DNA of 48,648 bases from Aestuariivita sp. (GCF_021404545.1 NZ_JAAWWD010000067.1:1-48648), one strand, 5' to 3'; counted from the first letter of the stretch, positions 31,039 to 40,175 are shown. The notes: generated by a model from the letters alone, not told the origin. Program-made: numbers and translations.

Positions 31039-32835
31039 TCAGGCCGCCTCATCAGCCTGCTGGCGGTTCCAGAGCTGCGCATAACGCCCGTTTTGGGCCA
31101 GAAGCACATCATGAGTGCCACGCTCGATCACGTCGCCTGCCTCCAGCACGACGATTTGATCGGCCTCCGCAATCGTCGACAAGCGATGTGCGATGGTGAT
31201 CACCGTGCGCCCCTGACCGGCCCGGGCCAGTGCGTCCTTGATGTCGGCCTCGGTATCGCTGTCCAGCGCCGAGGTTGCCTCATCCAAAAGCAGGATGGGC
31301 GGGTTCTTCAAAAGCGTCCGCGCAATACCCACGCGTTGCTTTTCGCCCCCCGACAGTTTCAGTCCCCGCTCGCCCACCATTGTCTCATAGCCCTCGGGAA
31401 GCGACATGATGAAATCGTGGATCTGCGCGGCGCGCGCCGCGTCCTCAATCTGCTCCTGCGTGGCCGCGTCGCGGCCATAGGCAATGTTATAGCGGATCGT
31501 GTCGTTGAACAGCACCGTATCCTGGGGCACGACGCCGATGGCGTCATGCAGGCTGGTCTGTGTCACGTCACGAATATCCTGGCCGTCGATCTTCAGCGCA
31601 CCCTCGGTCACATCGTAAAACCGGAACAACAGCCGCCCGATCGTGGATTTGCCCGAGCCGGTCGCCCCGACGATGGCCACCATCTGTCCCGGCTCGACCG
31701 TCAGATCGACACCTTTGAGGATCTCGCGGGTCTCCTCATACCCAAATCGCACGCCCTCCAGCGTGATGCGCCCGCCCGCCACCTTGAGGTCCGGTGCGTC
31801 CGGTTTGTCGCTGACTTCCCGGGGCTGCTCAAGCAGGTTGAACATCTCGCCCATATCCACAAGGCTTTGACGGATCTCACGATAGACCGTGCCCAGAAAA
31901 TTCAGCGGAACGGTGATCTGGATCATATAGGCATTCACCATCACGAAATCCCCGACCGTCAAATCGCCGCGCTGCACGCCCAGGGCTGCCAACACCATCA
32001 CACCGATCAGCCCCCCGGTAATCAGCAGCGACTGGCCAAAATTCAGAAACGCCAGCGAATAGGATGTCTTGAGCGCGGCCTGTTCGTAAAGGCGCATCGC
32101 ACTGTCATAGCGGCTGGCTTCCCGTTCCTCGGCTCCGAAATACTTGACCGTCTCGAAATTGAGCAGGCTGTCGATGGCCTTTTGATTGGCGTCGGTATCC
32201 TGGTCGTTCATTTCGCGGCGCAGCTTGACCCGCCATTCGGTCACCGCAAAGGTGAACCAGACATAAAGCGCAATCGTGCCGGCCACGATCAGCAGATACC
32301 ACGCATCAAACAGCACGGTGAGGATCACCGCCACCATCAACAGCTCCAGCACCAAAGGGCCGACACTGAACAGAAGAAACCGCAGGAGGAAATCCACCCC
32401 CTTGACGCCGCGCTCGATGATCCGGCTCAGTCCGCCGGTCTTGCGCGTGATGTGATAGCGCAGCGACAGCTGGTGGATATGGTGAAACGTCTCCAGCGCC
32501 AGCGCCCTGAGCGCGCGTTGCCCGACGGCTGCGAACACCGCATCGCGCAGCTGCTGAAAGCCCACATTGATCAGTCGGGCAAAACCATAGGCGACAGTCA
32601 ACCCCACAGCCCCCAGCGCCAGCATCGGCACCCCTTCCCCGGCCAGCGCGTCCACGGCTCCTTTGTAAAGAACCGGTATCCCAACCGCGATCAGCTTGGC
32701 CAGAACCAGCAAAGCGATGGCACCCACAACACGGATCTTTACCCACCGCTCGCCCTCTGGCCAAAGATAGGGGGCAACCTTGCGGATGGTGCGCAGGCCG
32801 GAGCGACGCTCGTCTTGGGCGATCTGATCAGTCAT
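31039..32835 (-). CDS. Atm1-type ABC exporter
   Basis: A 598-residue half-transporter with six membrane helices followed by an ATPase. The membrane part contains NFETVKYFGAEEREASRYD, a signature of the Atm1/ABCB7 branch. The ATPase has Walker A GATGSGKST, signature LSGGEKQR and Walker B ILLLDEATSALD. Bacterial Atm1 proteins export glutathione-linked compounds or metal conjugates; mitochondrial ones support cytosolic Fe-S assembly. ATG 32835 is preferred to 32871, as MTDQIAQDERR starts the typical sequence. It works as a homodimer. It follows the LysM gene on the same strand. Confidence 0.9.
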   Translation of the reverse strand: MTDQIAQDERRSGLRTIRKVAPYLWPEGERWVKIRVVGAIALLVLAKLIAVGIPVLYKGAVDALAGEGVPMLALGAVGLTVAYGFARLINVGFQQLRDAVFAAVGQRALRALALETFHHIHQLSLRYHITRKTGGLSRIIERGVKGVDFLLRFLLFSVGPLVLELLMVAVILTVLFDAWYLLIVAGTIALYVWFTFAVTEWRVKLRREMNDQDTDANQKAIDSLLNFETVKYFGAEEREASRYDSAMRLYEQAALKTSYSLAFLNFGQSLLITGGLIGVMVLAALGVQRGDLTVGDFVMVNAYMIQITVPLNFLGTVYREIRQSLVDMGEMFNLLEQPREVSDKPDAPDLKVAGGRITLEGVRFGYEETREILKGVDLTVEPGQMVAIVGATGSGKSTIGRLLFRFYDVTEGALKIDGQDIRDVTQTSLHDAIGVVPQDTVLFNDTIRYNIAYGRDAATQEQIEDAARAAQIHDFIMSLPEGYETMVGERGLKLSGGEKQRVGIARTLLKNPPILLLDEATSALDSDTEADIKDALARAGQGRTVITIAHRLSTIAEADQIVVLEAGDVIERGTHDVLLAQNGRYAQLWNRQQADEAA

Positions 32836-32904
32836 AGGATACCGGAAGCTAAGGCCATGGCCTCGTGACATAGGTTGCAGCGCAGGGATTGACCAGCGCC
32901 GAGA

Positions 32905-34494
32905 TCAGTCGGGGATGGCGAAGATCTGTCCGGGAAAGATCAGATCGGGGTCACGGATCGCATCGCGGTTCGCCTCGAACACCCTGACGAACAAAAGCCC
33001 GTCGCCATAGCGCTCCCGCGAGATCGCCCAGAGTGTGTCGCCGGCCTGAACGGTCACCTGGCTGACCGGCGGTGCCGGAGGGGCGGCCTGCGCCTGGGCC
33101 TGAGCGGCGGCGAGTGCGGCGGCGCTTTCGCGTTTGAACGGCGTTTCAAGACGGCTGAGCACGCCGCCATCCTCGTCAAGCGCATCGAGCCGCAGCGTAT
33201 AGATACCCGGTGCGATACCCTCCAGCCGGGCGCGCCAACGTCCGTCCGCACCCGCTCTCAGGTCGGCCAGGGGCAGGTTATCGAGATAGATCCGCACCAG
33301 CCCGGCCGGAGCGGATCGCCCGCTCAGCAACACCGCGCCCTCGGGCGTATAGCCGATGGTATCCAGCACGATCTGCTCGCGCGACGGGGCCGCATCGGGC
33401 GTTGCGGGCTGGATCAGCTCGACCCCCGCCGCATCGGCGCGCAGCACCGCAACAGCGGTCGAGGGTGCAGGTGCTGCTGTGTCCTGCGGTGGCGCCACTG
33501 GCAAGCGGGGCTGGTCGTTCACGGCGGTCTGTGCCTGCGGGGCAGCCCCTTCGGGCGCCGCTTGGGTCTCAGGCGCAGCCTCCCCGGTTTGGGCTTCCGC
33601 ACTGGCCTGGGTCTCGGAGGTTCGCGTATTCGCGTCAGCCTGCGCATCCGCCGGAGTGTCGGACACCGGCGCGACCTCAGCGAGAGGCTCCGGTGTCGAA
33701 GGCTGCGCGGTTTCGCGCGCCACACGTTCCCCGCTCTCCGGGGCAGTCCCGGCGGGTGCCGCAGCTGGCGCCGTATCGGTGCCGACCGGACCCGGCCCTG
33801 CCGGTGCAGCGGCAGGTTCGGCAACCGCGACCTCTTCCGCAACCGTCCCCTGGTCATCAGGTGATCGGGCCACCTGCGGCGGGGGTGTCGGTGCCAGAAT
33901 GATCTCTTCCACCGAGGGGGCCTCGCGATCTCCTTGCCGCGCGATCAGGCTGAGCAGGCGCGGCGCGGTGCTTGCAGGCAAGCTCAGAAAGCTGACGAAC
34001 TCGCCGCCTTCACTCACGGTCTGGCTGTCGGCCACCTGCCCGTCCAGCAGTACGGTGACGACACTTCCCGGTGCGCCCTGCCCCGCAATGATCGTGGTGC
34101 CGTCAGGCGCGGCGCGGACCACGTCAAAACGCGGCGCGCTCAGCGCGGGCTCCTCCGGCTCCTGAGGCGACGTGACGGTCTGGGCAGGTGCGGTATCGCT
34201 GTCGGCCCCGGCGGATCCTGACGCGTTTGGCTGGGGCGCATCGGCGCGCCTCTCGGCATCCACCGAGCCCGGCGCCGGTGCGGCCACGCTTTGGGCTCGG
34301 GGGCTTGCTGTCTCGGCATCTGTCGGTACGGGCTGAGGCGTCTGGACCGCGGCCACCGGGACCGGGGGCACAGGCTCCTGCGGAGACAGCGCACCGGCCA
34401 TGTAAAGCGCGCCGACACCAACCGCGACCACACACCCGGCAGCGACCACGCCGCCGACCGTGCCAAGGCCCAGAAAGCCCGCTTTGTCCGTCAT
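32905..34494 (-). CDS. LysM-domain envelope protein with long disordered middle
   Basis: A 529-residue protein. One N-terminal helix (about residues 5-34) anchors it, and the last 50 residues are a LysM domain (VTVQAGDTLWAISRERYGDG), which binds peptidoglycan. A long middle part (about residues 200-340) is very rich in Ala, Pro, Glu, Thr and Gln and is probably unstructured. Two Ig-like beta segments flank it (DGTTIIAGQGAPGSVV and GAVLLSGRSAPAGLVR), each a short repeat of the other. This form is common in Rhodobacterales, with no defined role. ATG 34494 has AGGGGA upstream at good distance; 34548 is the longest option. Confidence 0.8.
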   Translation of the reverse strand: MTDKAGFLGLGTVGGVVAAGCVVAVGVGALYMAGALSPQEPVPPVPVAAVQTPQPVPTDAETASPRAQSVAAPAPGSVDAERRADAPQPNASGSAGADSDTAPAQTVTSPQEPEEPALSAPRFDVVRAAPDGTTIIAGQGAPGSVVTVLLDGQVADSQTVSEGGEFVSFLSLPASTAPRLLSLIARQGDREAPSVEEIILAPTPPPQVARSPDDQGTVAEEVAVAEPAAAPAGPGPVGTDTAPAAAPAGTAPESGERVARETAQPSTPEPLAEVAPVSDTPADAQADANTRTSETQASAEAQTGEAAPETQAAPEGAAPQAQTAVNDQPRLPVAPPQDTAAPAPSTAVAVLRADAAGVELIQPATPDAAPSREQIVLDTIGYTPEGAVLLSGRSAPAGLVRIYLDNLPLADLRAGADGRWRARLEGIAPGIYTLRLDALDEDGGVLSRLETPFKRESAAALAAAQAQAQAAPPAPPVSQVTVQAGDTLWAISRERYGDGLLFVRVFEANRDAIRDPDLIFPGQIFAIPD

Positions 34495-34607
34495 CGTTTC
34501 CATCCCCTGTCCGACGAGCCCCGCACGACGGTTGAGCCACCCTATCAACCGGGGTATCAGGGGTCAAAGCTCCCCTTCGAACCCCGCCCCCGTGAAAGGA
34601 CGCGCCA

Positions 34608-35159
34608 ATGGCTGCAAAATCCGTCTGTGTGTATTGTGGATCGCGACATGGCGCAATCCCGGCCTATAGCGATGCCGCACAGGCCGTCGGCGCCGCACTG
34701 GCGCGGGAGGACTGGCAACTGGTCTATGGTGCAGGCGATGTCGGTCTGATGGGCGACGTGGCGCGATCCGCCCAGCGTGCAGGCGGCGATACGTTCGGCG
34801 TGATCCCCAAGCATCTGGTCGATTTGGAGGTCGGCAAAACCGACCTGACCCGCTATGTCGTCACCGAGACCATGCATGAGCGAAAGAAGGTCATGTTCAT
34901 GAATGCCAACGCAATCGTGGTCTTGCCGGGCGGCGCAGGTTCGCTCGACGAGTTCTTCGAGGTGCTGACCTGGCGGCAGCTGGGCCTTCATGAAAAGCCG
35001 GTTTTCCTTTTGAATACAGAAGGCTACTGGGATCCGTTGATCGCTCTGGTTGATCATGTCATCGAACAAGGCTTTGCCGACCCGTCGCTCAAGCGGTTCG
35101 TTTCGGTCACTCAGACGCCACAAGACCTGATCGCTGGCTTGCGCGCGGCACTGTTGTAA
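34608..35159 (+). CDS. LOG-family nucleoside 5'-monophosphate phosphoribohydrolase
   Basis: A 183-residue protein with a Rossmann fold of the LOG (Lonely Guy) family. VCVYCGSRHG starts the chain, YGAGDVGLMG forms the first loop, and the catalytic motif reads PGGAGSLDEFFE in place of the usual PGGxGTxxE. Members release cytokinin bases from their ribotides or cleave AMP and other nucleotides. GTGAAAGGACG before the ATG acts as ribosome binding site. It is divergent from the LysM gene. The family is widespread, so cytokinin production is not implied by the gene alone. Confidence 0.88.
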   Translation: MAAKSVCVYCGSRHGAIPAYSDAAQAVGAALAREDWQLVYGAGDVGLMGDVARSAQRAGGDTFGVIPKHLVDLEVGKTDLTRYVVTETMHERKKVMFMNANAIVVLPGGAGSLDEFFEVLTWRQLGLHEKPVFLLNTEGYWDPLIALVDHVIEQGFADPSLKRFVSVTQTPQDLIAGLRAALL

Positions 35160-35183
35160 CAGGGCTCTTTCCGAGGCAGACAA

Positions 35184-35465
35184 TTGTCGAGCGTGGTCCC
35201 GATATTGCCGCAACCGCTCACCCTGTACGACATTGGCGGAAACCAGCCAAACTTGATCGCAGTCCGCGCCGCGGCTCTTGAGACAGAACGGTTCCGGCTA
35301 TCCCCCTTCGCCTGGACGACACCGACATCAGTCTGGCGGTTTGCTGCGCCCCCGAGATCATATATCTCGTAGGCGAGGCAATGCCACCGGAAGAGGTCGT
35401 CCGTGCCGGGCAACTGCCAGGCCGCTTCGCTCAGACCGCGACGCTGGCGTTTCTGTCATGCCGGG
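35184..35465 (+). pseudogene. Possible decayed gene between LOG and sodB
   Basis: A frame from 35184 reads LPQPLTLYDIGGNQPNLIAV and looks protein-like for about 38 codons. A second frame from about 35300 then reads IPLRLDDTDISLAVC, then PEIIYLVGEAMPPEEVV, and continues to about 35465. The two frames differ by one base, as expected of a frameshifted old gene. I do not recognise the family. The next 170 bases up to the sodB terminator show no clear gene in any frame. Could be chance, but both stretches have a residue mix unlike the shadow frames nearby. Confidence 0.3.
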
Positions 35466-35639
35466 TTGATCCTCGCTCGACCCGCGCTCCTGCGGCACTG
35501 GCCGACGACGGAGGCAAGAGGTTGAGGCGGGGTCACGTCCTCCGGGCTGTCGAACTGCTCACGATGAACGCGCGGACCTCCGCGCATTATGGGCAGGCGC
35601 TGCGGGCGCGCGCCATGCCCGAGACTGGCACGAGAATGC

Positions 35640-35669
35640 AAACGCCCCGCCAAACCAGGCGAGGCGTTT
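35640..35669 (-). terminator. Terminator of sodB
   Basis: Read on the minus strand, AAACGCCTCGCC pairs with GGCGGGGCGTTT (one G-U pair) around a 6-base loop, followed by TTTGCATT... It lies 22 bases after the sodB stop. Confidence 0.8.
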
Positions 35670-35691
35670 CCAAGAGGTCTCGGATCGCCGC

Positions 35692-36291
35692 TTACATGCG
35701 CGACGCGACGTTCTCCCAGTTGACCAGATTGTCGAGGAAGTTTGTCAGATACGCAGGACGCTTGTTGCGGAAGTCGATGTAATAGGAGTGTTCCCACACA
35801 TCGCAGCCCAAAAGCGCCGTCTGACCGAAGCAAAGCGGGTTCACACCGTTTTCCGTCTTGGTCACCGCCAATGAGCCGTCGGCGTTCTTGACCAACCAGC
35901 ACCAGCCTGAGCCAAACTGGCCCGCGCCCGCGGCGGAGAATTGCGATTTGAACTCATCGACAGAGCCAAAACCCTCGGTCAGCGCTTTTTCCAGTTCTCC
36001 GGGCATGGCGGACGCGCCCGGCCCCATCATCTCCCAGAACTGGTTGTGGTTCCACAGCTGGCTGATGTTGTTGAAGATCCCATTCTGGGCCACCGCATTG
36101 GCGTCGTAGGTGCCGGTAATAATCTCTTCCAAGGATTTTCCGTCCCACTCGGTCCCGGCAATCAGTTTGTTGCCATTGTCGACATAGGCCTTGTGGTGCA
36201 GATCGTGATGATATTCGAGTGTCTCTTTCGACATGCCGTTGTCGGCCAGAGCATCATGGGCGTAAGGAAGATCAGGAAGTTCAAAAGCCAT
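35692..36291 (-). CDS. sodB: Superoxide dismutase, Fe/Mn family
   Basis: A 199-residue enzyme that turns superoxide into hydrogen peroxide and oxygen. Metal-binding blocks are present: LEYHHDLHHKAYV near the start (first ligand His28), LWNHNQFW in the middle and CDVWEHSYYIDF near the end, giving His, His, Asp, His. The sequence fits the iron or cambialistic branch found in alphaproteobacteria. ATG 36291 (MAFELPDLPY) is the usual start; 36303 adds four residues. No signal peptide, so it is cytoplasmic. It has its own terminator. Confidence 0.95.
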   Translation of the reverse strand: MAFELPDLPYAHDALADNGMSKETLEYHHDLHHKAYVDNGNKLIAGTEWDGKSLEEIITGTYDANAVAQNGIFNNISQLWNHNQFWEMMGPGASAMPGELEKALTEGFGSVDEFKSQFSAAGAGQFGSGWCWLVKNADGSLAVTKTENGVNPLCFGQTALLGCDVWEHSYYIDFRNKRPAYLTNFLDNLVNWENVASRM

Positions 36292-36393
36292 GGTGGCCCC
36301 CACTGTTTGGTGTGTTTCGCTGGAACTTTACATGCGGCGGGGCTGCGTCCGCGTCAAGGGTGCACCGCGCAAAGCGGGACAACCGGCCGATGA

Positions 36394-36500
36394 TTGAGGG
36401 GCCAGCCCCTCAAACTCCCCGTCGGTATTTGCAAGCAAGAAGAAGAAAAGAGCGTTACCCCGGTCTTCTTCTTGCCAAAAATACGACCTTCCCGGATGGC
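36394..36500. repeat. Intergenic repeat, copies B (two facing copies)
   Basis: Located between soxG and sodB. TTGAGGGGC-CA-GCCCCTCAA (36394-36413) is a 9-bp hairpin, followed by CTCCCC and GTATTT. GCAAGAAGAAGA (36435-36446) and TCTTCTTCTTGC (36464-36475) are a perfect 12-base inverted repeat. The right-hand copy reads GTATTTTTGGCAAGAAGAAG on the minus strand. So two copies of the repeat seem to face each other here. Confidence 0.65.
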
Positions 36501-36537
36501 GGGCTTGCGCCGCGCGTCCAAGACCTGGGTGCCACGT

Positions 36538-37104
36538 TCACAACGCGTCGACCTCGCTGCCGTCCTGTGCCGCAATACTCAGAAGGTCAAAAACATACTG
36601 CGCGACCGAGCGGAAACAGACAATCCGGAACGCCTCGTCCTGCGTCATCCAGAACGCGGCTGCGACCTGTGCCAAGCGGGTGCGGCGCAGCATGCCGGGG
36701 GTAAATGCTCGCGCTGACAGATCGACCGGGCTGAGTTTGGCCAGCACCTCGCGGGCATGCGGCCCACCGAGCTGAAAGACGGCCCGCGCATCTGACACGT
36801 CGACAGCCAGGGCGTGATCCTTTGCCAGCGCATCTTGCAGCTTTGTCAGGCGGGTGGAAACCTCCGCGTAAGGCACCAAAACCAATAGCTCGTCAGGCGC
36901 CATCCAGCATAGGCCGCCCTGGTCGCTGATCGTGACCCGATGGGGTTCGGGCACGGTCGCGCCTGTCGCTGTCCGTGCCGCCGTTTTCAACCTGGCTGAG
37001 GACAGATCGCCCCGCAGGCTGATCATGCCTTGCACCCCCAGTTCGGTCACATCGGCGATGCCGTGGAACCGGGCCTGGTTGAGGACGGAGATGACCTTAG
37101 ACAT
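36538..37104 (-). CDS. soxG: Sarcosine oxidase gamma subunit
   Basis: A 188-residue protein of the heterotetrameric sarcosine oxidase. It has weak GcvT-like fold features and the family pattern (GLCWMAPDELLVLVP near the middle, ARAVFQLGGPHAREVLAKL, then a C-terminal FRIVCFRSVAQYVFDLL). It supports assembly of the enzyme. ATG 37104 overlaps the soxA stop by 8 bases, so the two are translated together; a longer start at 37128 exists. It is the last gene of the D-A-G group. Confidence 0.88.
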   Translation of the reverse strand: MSKVISVLNQARFHGIADVTELGVQGMISLRGDLSSARLKTAARTATGATVPEPHRVTISDQGGLCWMAPDELLVLVPYAEVSTRLTKLQDALAKDHALAVDVSDARAVFQLGGPHAREVLAKLSPVDLSARAFTPGMLRRTRLAQVAAAFWMTQDEAFRIVCFRSVAQYVFDLLSIAAQDGSEVDAL

Positions 37105-40100
37105 TCTGCTTCTCCCCTTCCGGGTCATAGAAAACCGGACTCACGATCCTGGCCTTGTAGTTCGTGCCATCGGTGCCGGGAAACTCCAGTATCTCGCCCC
37201 TCCGCCCGGGGCCGTTATGGACCAGTCCCATGGCGATACCCTTGTTCAGCGTCGGTGAGTGATAGGTCGAGGTCACGCGCCCGATCATGTTGCGCTGGCC
37301 GTTGGCATTCATGCCCGGCGCAACCGCATAGGCTCCATCGGGCAGAACCGACCCGTCGATCGTCTCCAGCCCCACCAGCTTCCAACGGTTCGGATCGATC
37401 ATATGGCTGCGCTGCTGCGCACGCTTGCCCAGATAATCCTCTTTCTTTTTCGAAATCGCCCAGTCAAGGCCCAGATCCTGCGGGATCACCGTGCCATCGG
37501 TTTCGTCCCCGATCATAATGAACCCCTTTTCGGCGCGCATGATATGCAGCGCCTCGGTCCCGTAGGGCATGACGCCGAACGCCTGTCCCGCGGCCATGAG
37601 CGCGTCCCAGAACGCCTGGCCTTCCGAGGCTCTGACGGCAATCTCATAGCTCAGCTCGCCCGAAAAAGAGATACGGTAGACCCGGCAGTCGAACCCACCG
37701 ATGGTGCCATCGGCCCAACCCATGAAGCTGAGCGTACCGGCGGACACATCCATGCCGCCCAGTTTCTCAAGCACCTTGCGCGCGTTGGGACCGACCACCG
37801 CGATCTGGGCGTATTGCTCGGTCACGTTGGCAACATAGACCTTCCAGTCCCACCATTCGGTCTGCAGCCATTCCTCCATAACCCCGTGGATCCGGTCGGC
37901 GCCGCCCGAGGTCGTGTGGCAGAGCCAGGTGTCCTCATCAATGCGGGCCACAACGCCATCATCGCTGAGAAATCCGTTCTCCGAACACATCAGCCCATAG
38001 CGGCAGCGGCCCGGCTTGAGGCTGCTCATCACGTTGGTGTAGAGCATATCGAGAAAGCGCCCCGCATCGGAGCCCTTGACGATCAGCTTGCCCAGTGTCG
38101 AGGCATCAAGGATGCCAAGATGGGTGCGGGTATTGGTTACCTCGCGCATCACCGCGTCATGGGCGTCTTCACCCTGCCGGACATAGGCGTAAGGACGACG
38201 CCAATGGCCCACGGGCTCCGATTGGGCGCCATTGGCCGCGTGCCAGTCATGCATCGGCGTGCGCCGGATCGGTTGGAACACGTCGCCGCGCGCCTCTCCG
38301 CCGATGGCGCCCATCGAAATGGGTGTGTAGGGCGGGCGGAACGTTGTCGTACCGGTGGCCGGGATCGGCTGGCCCAAAGCGTCCGACAGGATTGCCAGCC
38401 CGTTGATATTGCTGAGCTTGCCCTGATCCGTTGCCATGCCCAGCGTGGTATAGCGTTTGGTGTGCTCGACGCTTTCGAACCCTTCCTGCGCCGCGAGCTG
38501 CACATCGGTGACTTTGACATCGTTCTGAAAATCGAGCCAGGTCTTGGCGCGCAGCTCCTGTTTGGCGCCCTGAGGCATCAGCCAGACCGGCGCCAGAGGC
38601 GCGGCGGTGCAGGACGTCGCCGCCGGGGCCTTGCTGCGTTTGGGGCTATGGCCGGTCGCCTCGGCCGCCGCCTGCCCGGCATCGTGTGCGTCGTGCAAGA
38701 CAGCGTCCAGCGTCATGGCACCGTTGGCCATGCCGGCACAGGCGACAAAGCCTGCGCCATCGTGGCTGCGCGGCGGGTTATCCACATCGGGGCGGAACAT
38801 CGCATGACCCTCATCCCAAAGGAGTTTTCCACCGCAATGGGACCACAGATGTACGACCGGAGACCAGCCGCCCGACATCGCCACCGCATCACACGCAACC
38901 TCGTCGAGCACGCCGCCTTCACCGGCCTGCGCGCAGATCTGCACCTTGGAGACCCGGCGCCCGCCTTTGACCTTGGCAATCGCCCGGCCGGTATCGACGC
39001 GCAGGCCCAGCGCCTGCGCCTCGGCCATCAGCGCACCGCCGCCCTGAGGGCGGGCATCCAGAATCCTCGGGACCTCCAGACCCGCCTTTTTCAGGAGAAT
39101 TGCCGTCAGATAGGCGTCGTCATTGTTGGTCGCGATCACTGTCCGGTCGCCTGCGGAAACGCCGTAATTGACCACGTAATCGCGCAAAGCTGACGCCAGC
39201 ATCACCCCGGGCAGGTCATTACCCGCAAAGGATAAGGGCCGTTCAATCGCCCCGGTGGCGGTGATGACCCGGCCTGCACGCACGCGCCAGAGCCTGTGGC
39301 GCGGACCGGGCGTTTCCGGCGCGTGATCCCGCAACCGCTCATAAGCCAGCACATAGCCGTGGTCATAGATACCCGCGCCCATGCAACGGGTGCGCAGTGT
39401 GACATTGGGCATCTGCGACAGCTGCGCGGTGATCTCATCCACGTACTTATCCACAGGGGCCCCGTTGACGGTTTCGGCATCCTGCGCATCGACCATGGCG
39501 CGCCCGCCCCAATGGGCGGTCTGCTCGATCAGAAGGACCCTGGCACCTGTCTCAGCCGCGGATTTGGCGGCTTGCAGCCCCGCTATTCCGCCGCCGATGA
39601 CCAGCACATCCGTAAAGGCGTAGAAATGCTCATACGTATCGGCATCGCGATCCTTGGGGGCTTGCCCCAGACCGGCAGATTGGCGGATGAACGGCTCATA
39701 GACATGTTTCCAGAAGGCGCGCGGATACATGAACATCTTGTAGTAAAAGCCAGCGGGCAGGACCCTGCTGAGATGGGTGTTGATCGCACCGATATCGAAA
39801 TCGAGGCTGGGCCAGTGGTTCTGAGACGTGGCGGTCATGCCGTCATAAAGCTCGGTCGTGGTGGCGCGCTGGTTGGGCTCGAACGTGGGACCCTTGCCAA
39901 GATTGACCAGCGCGTTGGGTTCTTCGGCACCCGACGCCACGATGCCGCGCGGACGGTGGTATTTGAACGACCGGCCCACCAGCATCTGATCATTGGCCAG
40001 AAGAGCCGAGGCGAGCGTATCGCCGGGATGGCCGCGCATCCACGTGCCGTTGAAGGTGAATTTCACCTGGACCGAGCGGTCGATGAGGCGACCGAATGTG

Positions 40101-40117
40101 GAGAGGCGGGTGCTCAT
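37097..40117 (-). CDS. soxA: Sarcosine oxidase alpha subunit
   Basis: A 1006-residue subunit of the enzyme that oxidises sarcosine to glycine, with the methyl group passed to tetrahydrofolate. The N-terminal ferredoxin-like part carries FNGTWMRGHPGDTLASALLAN and RSFKYHRPRGI. The dinucleotide-binding loop VIGGGIAGLQAA lies near residue 173. The last 370 residues are a GcvT-like aminomethyltransferase domain (about 630 onward), where folate is charged. Length and order match the family. It overlaps soxG at its end. The upstream gap to soxD is 64 bases and holds a copy of the intergenic repeat. Confidence 0.95.
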   Translation of the reverse strand: MSTRLSTFGRLIDRSVQVKFTFNGTWMRGHPGDTLASALLANDQMLVGRSFKYHRPRGIVASGAEEPNALVNLGKGPTFEPNQRATTTELYDGMTATSQNHWPSLDFDIGAINTHLSRVLPAGFYYKMFMYPRAFWKHVYEPFIRQSAGLGQAPKDRDADTYEHFYAFTDVLVIGGGIAGLQAAKSAAETGARVLLIEQTAHWGGRAMVDAQDAETVNGAPVDKYVDEITAQLSQMPNVTLRTRCMGAGIYDHGYVLAYERLRDHAPETPGPRHRLWRVRAGRVITATGAIERPLSFAGNDLPGVMLASALRDYVVNYGVSAGDRTVIATNNDDAYLTAILLKKAGLEVPRILDARPQGGGALMAEAQALGLRVDTGRAIAKVKGGRRVSKVQICAQAGEGGVLDEVACDAVAMSGGWSPVVHLWSHCGGKLLWDEGHAMFRPDVDNPPRSHDGAGFVACAGMANGAMTLDAVLHDAHDAGQAAAEATGHSPKRSKAPAATSCTAAPLAPVWLMPQGAKQELRAKTWLDFQNDVKVTDVQLAAQEGFESVEHTKRYTTLGMATDQGKLSNINGLAILSDALGQPIPATGTTTFRPPYTPISMGAIGGEARGDVFQPIRRTPMHDWHAANGAQSEPVGHWRRPYAYVRQGEDAHDAVMREVTNTRTHLGILDASTLGKLIVKGSDAGRFLDMLYTNVMSSLKPGRCRYGLMCSENGFLSDDGVVARIDEDTWLCHTTSGGADRIHGVMEEWLQTEWWDWKVYVANVTEQYAQIAVVGPNARKVLEKLGGMDVSAGTLSFMGWADGTIGGFDCRVYRISFSGELSYEIAVRASEGQAFWDALMAAGQAFGVMPYGTEALHIMRAEKGFIMIGDETDGTVIPQDLGLDWAISKKKEDYLGKRAQQRSHMIDPNRWKLVGLETIDGSVLPDGAYAVAPGMNANGQRNMIGRVTSTYHSPTLNKGIAMGLVHNGPGRRGEILEFPGTDGTNYKARIVSPVFYDPEGEKQNV

Positions 40118-40156
40118 GTCTGCTGGCCTTTCCGCGTGGTCTGCCGTTGGTCTTGC

Positions 40157-40175
40157 GTATTTTTGGCGAGAAGAA
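40157..40175. repeat. Intergenic repeat, copy C (core only)
   Basis: GTATTTTTGGCGAGAAGAA lies in the 64-base gap between soxD and soxA. It matches the right-hand 36.4-kb copy at 18 of 19 bases. No strong G/C hairpin accompanies it. Confidence 0.6.

Noticed and set aside
30904-32868. 654-codon open frame antisense to the Atm1-type exporter
   Set aside because: Shadow frame of a strongly supported ABC gene.
6582-35159. IaaM-like enzyme and LOG enzyme as one hormone system
   Set aside because: They are 26 kb apart with core genes between, no shared regulation is visible, and LOG proteins are widespread housekeeping enzymes.
37259-39193. 644-codon open frame antisense to soxA
   Set aside because: It mirrors the codon bias of soxA on the other strand; residues are His/Arg/Gly-rich with no domain.
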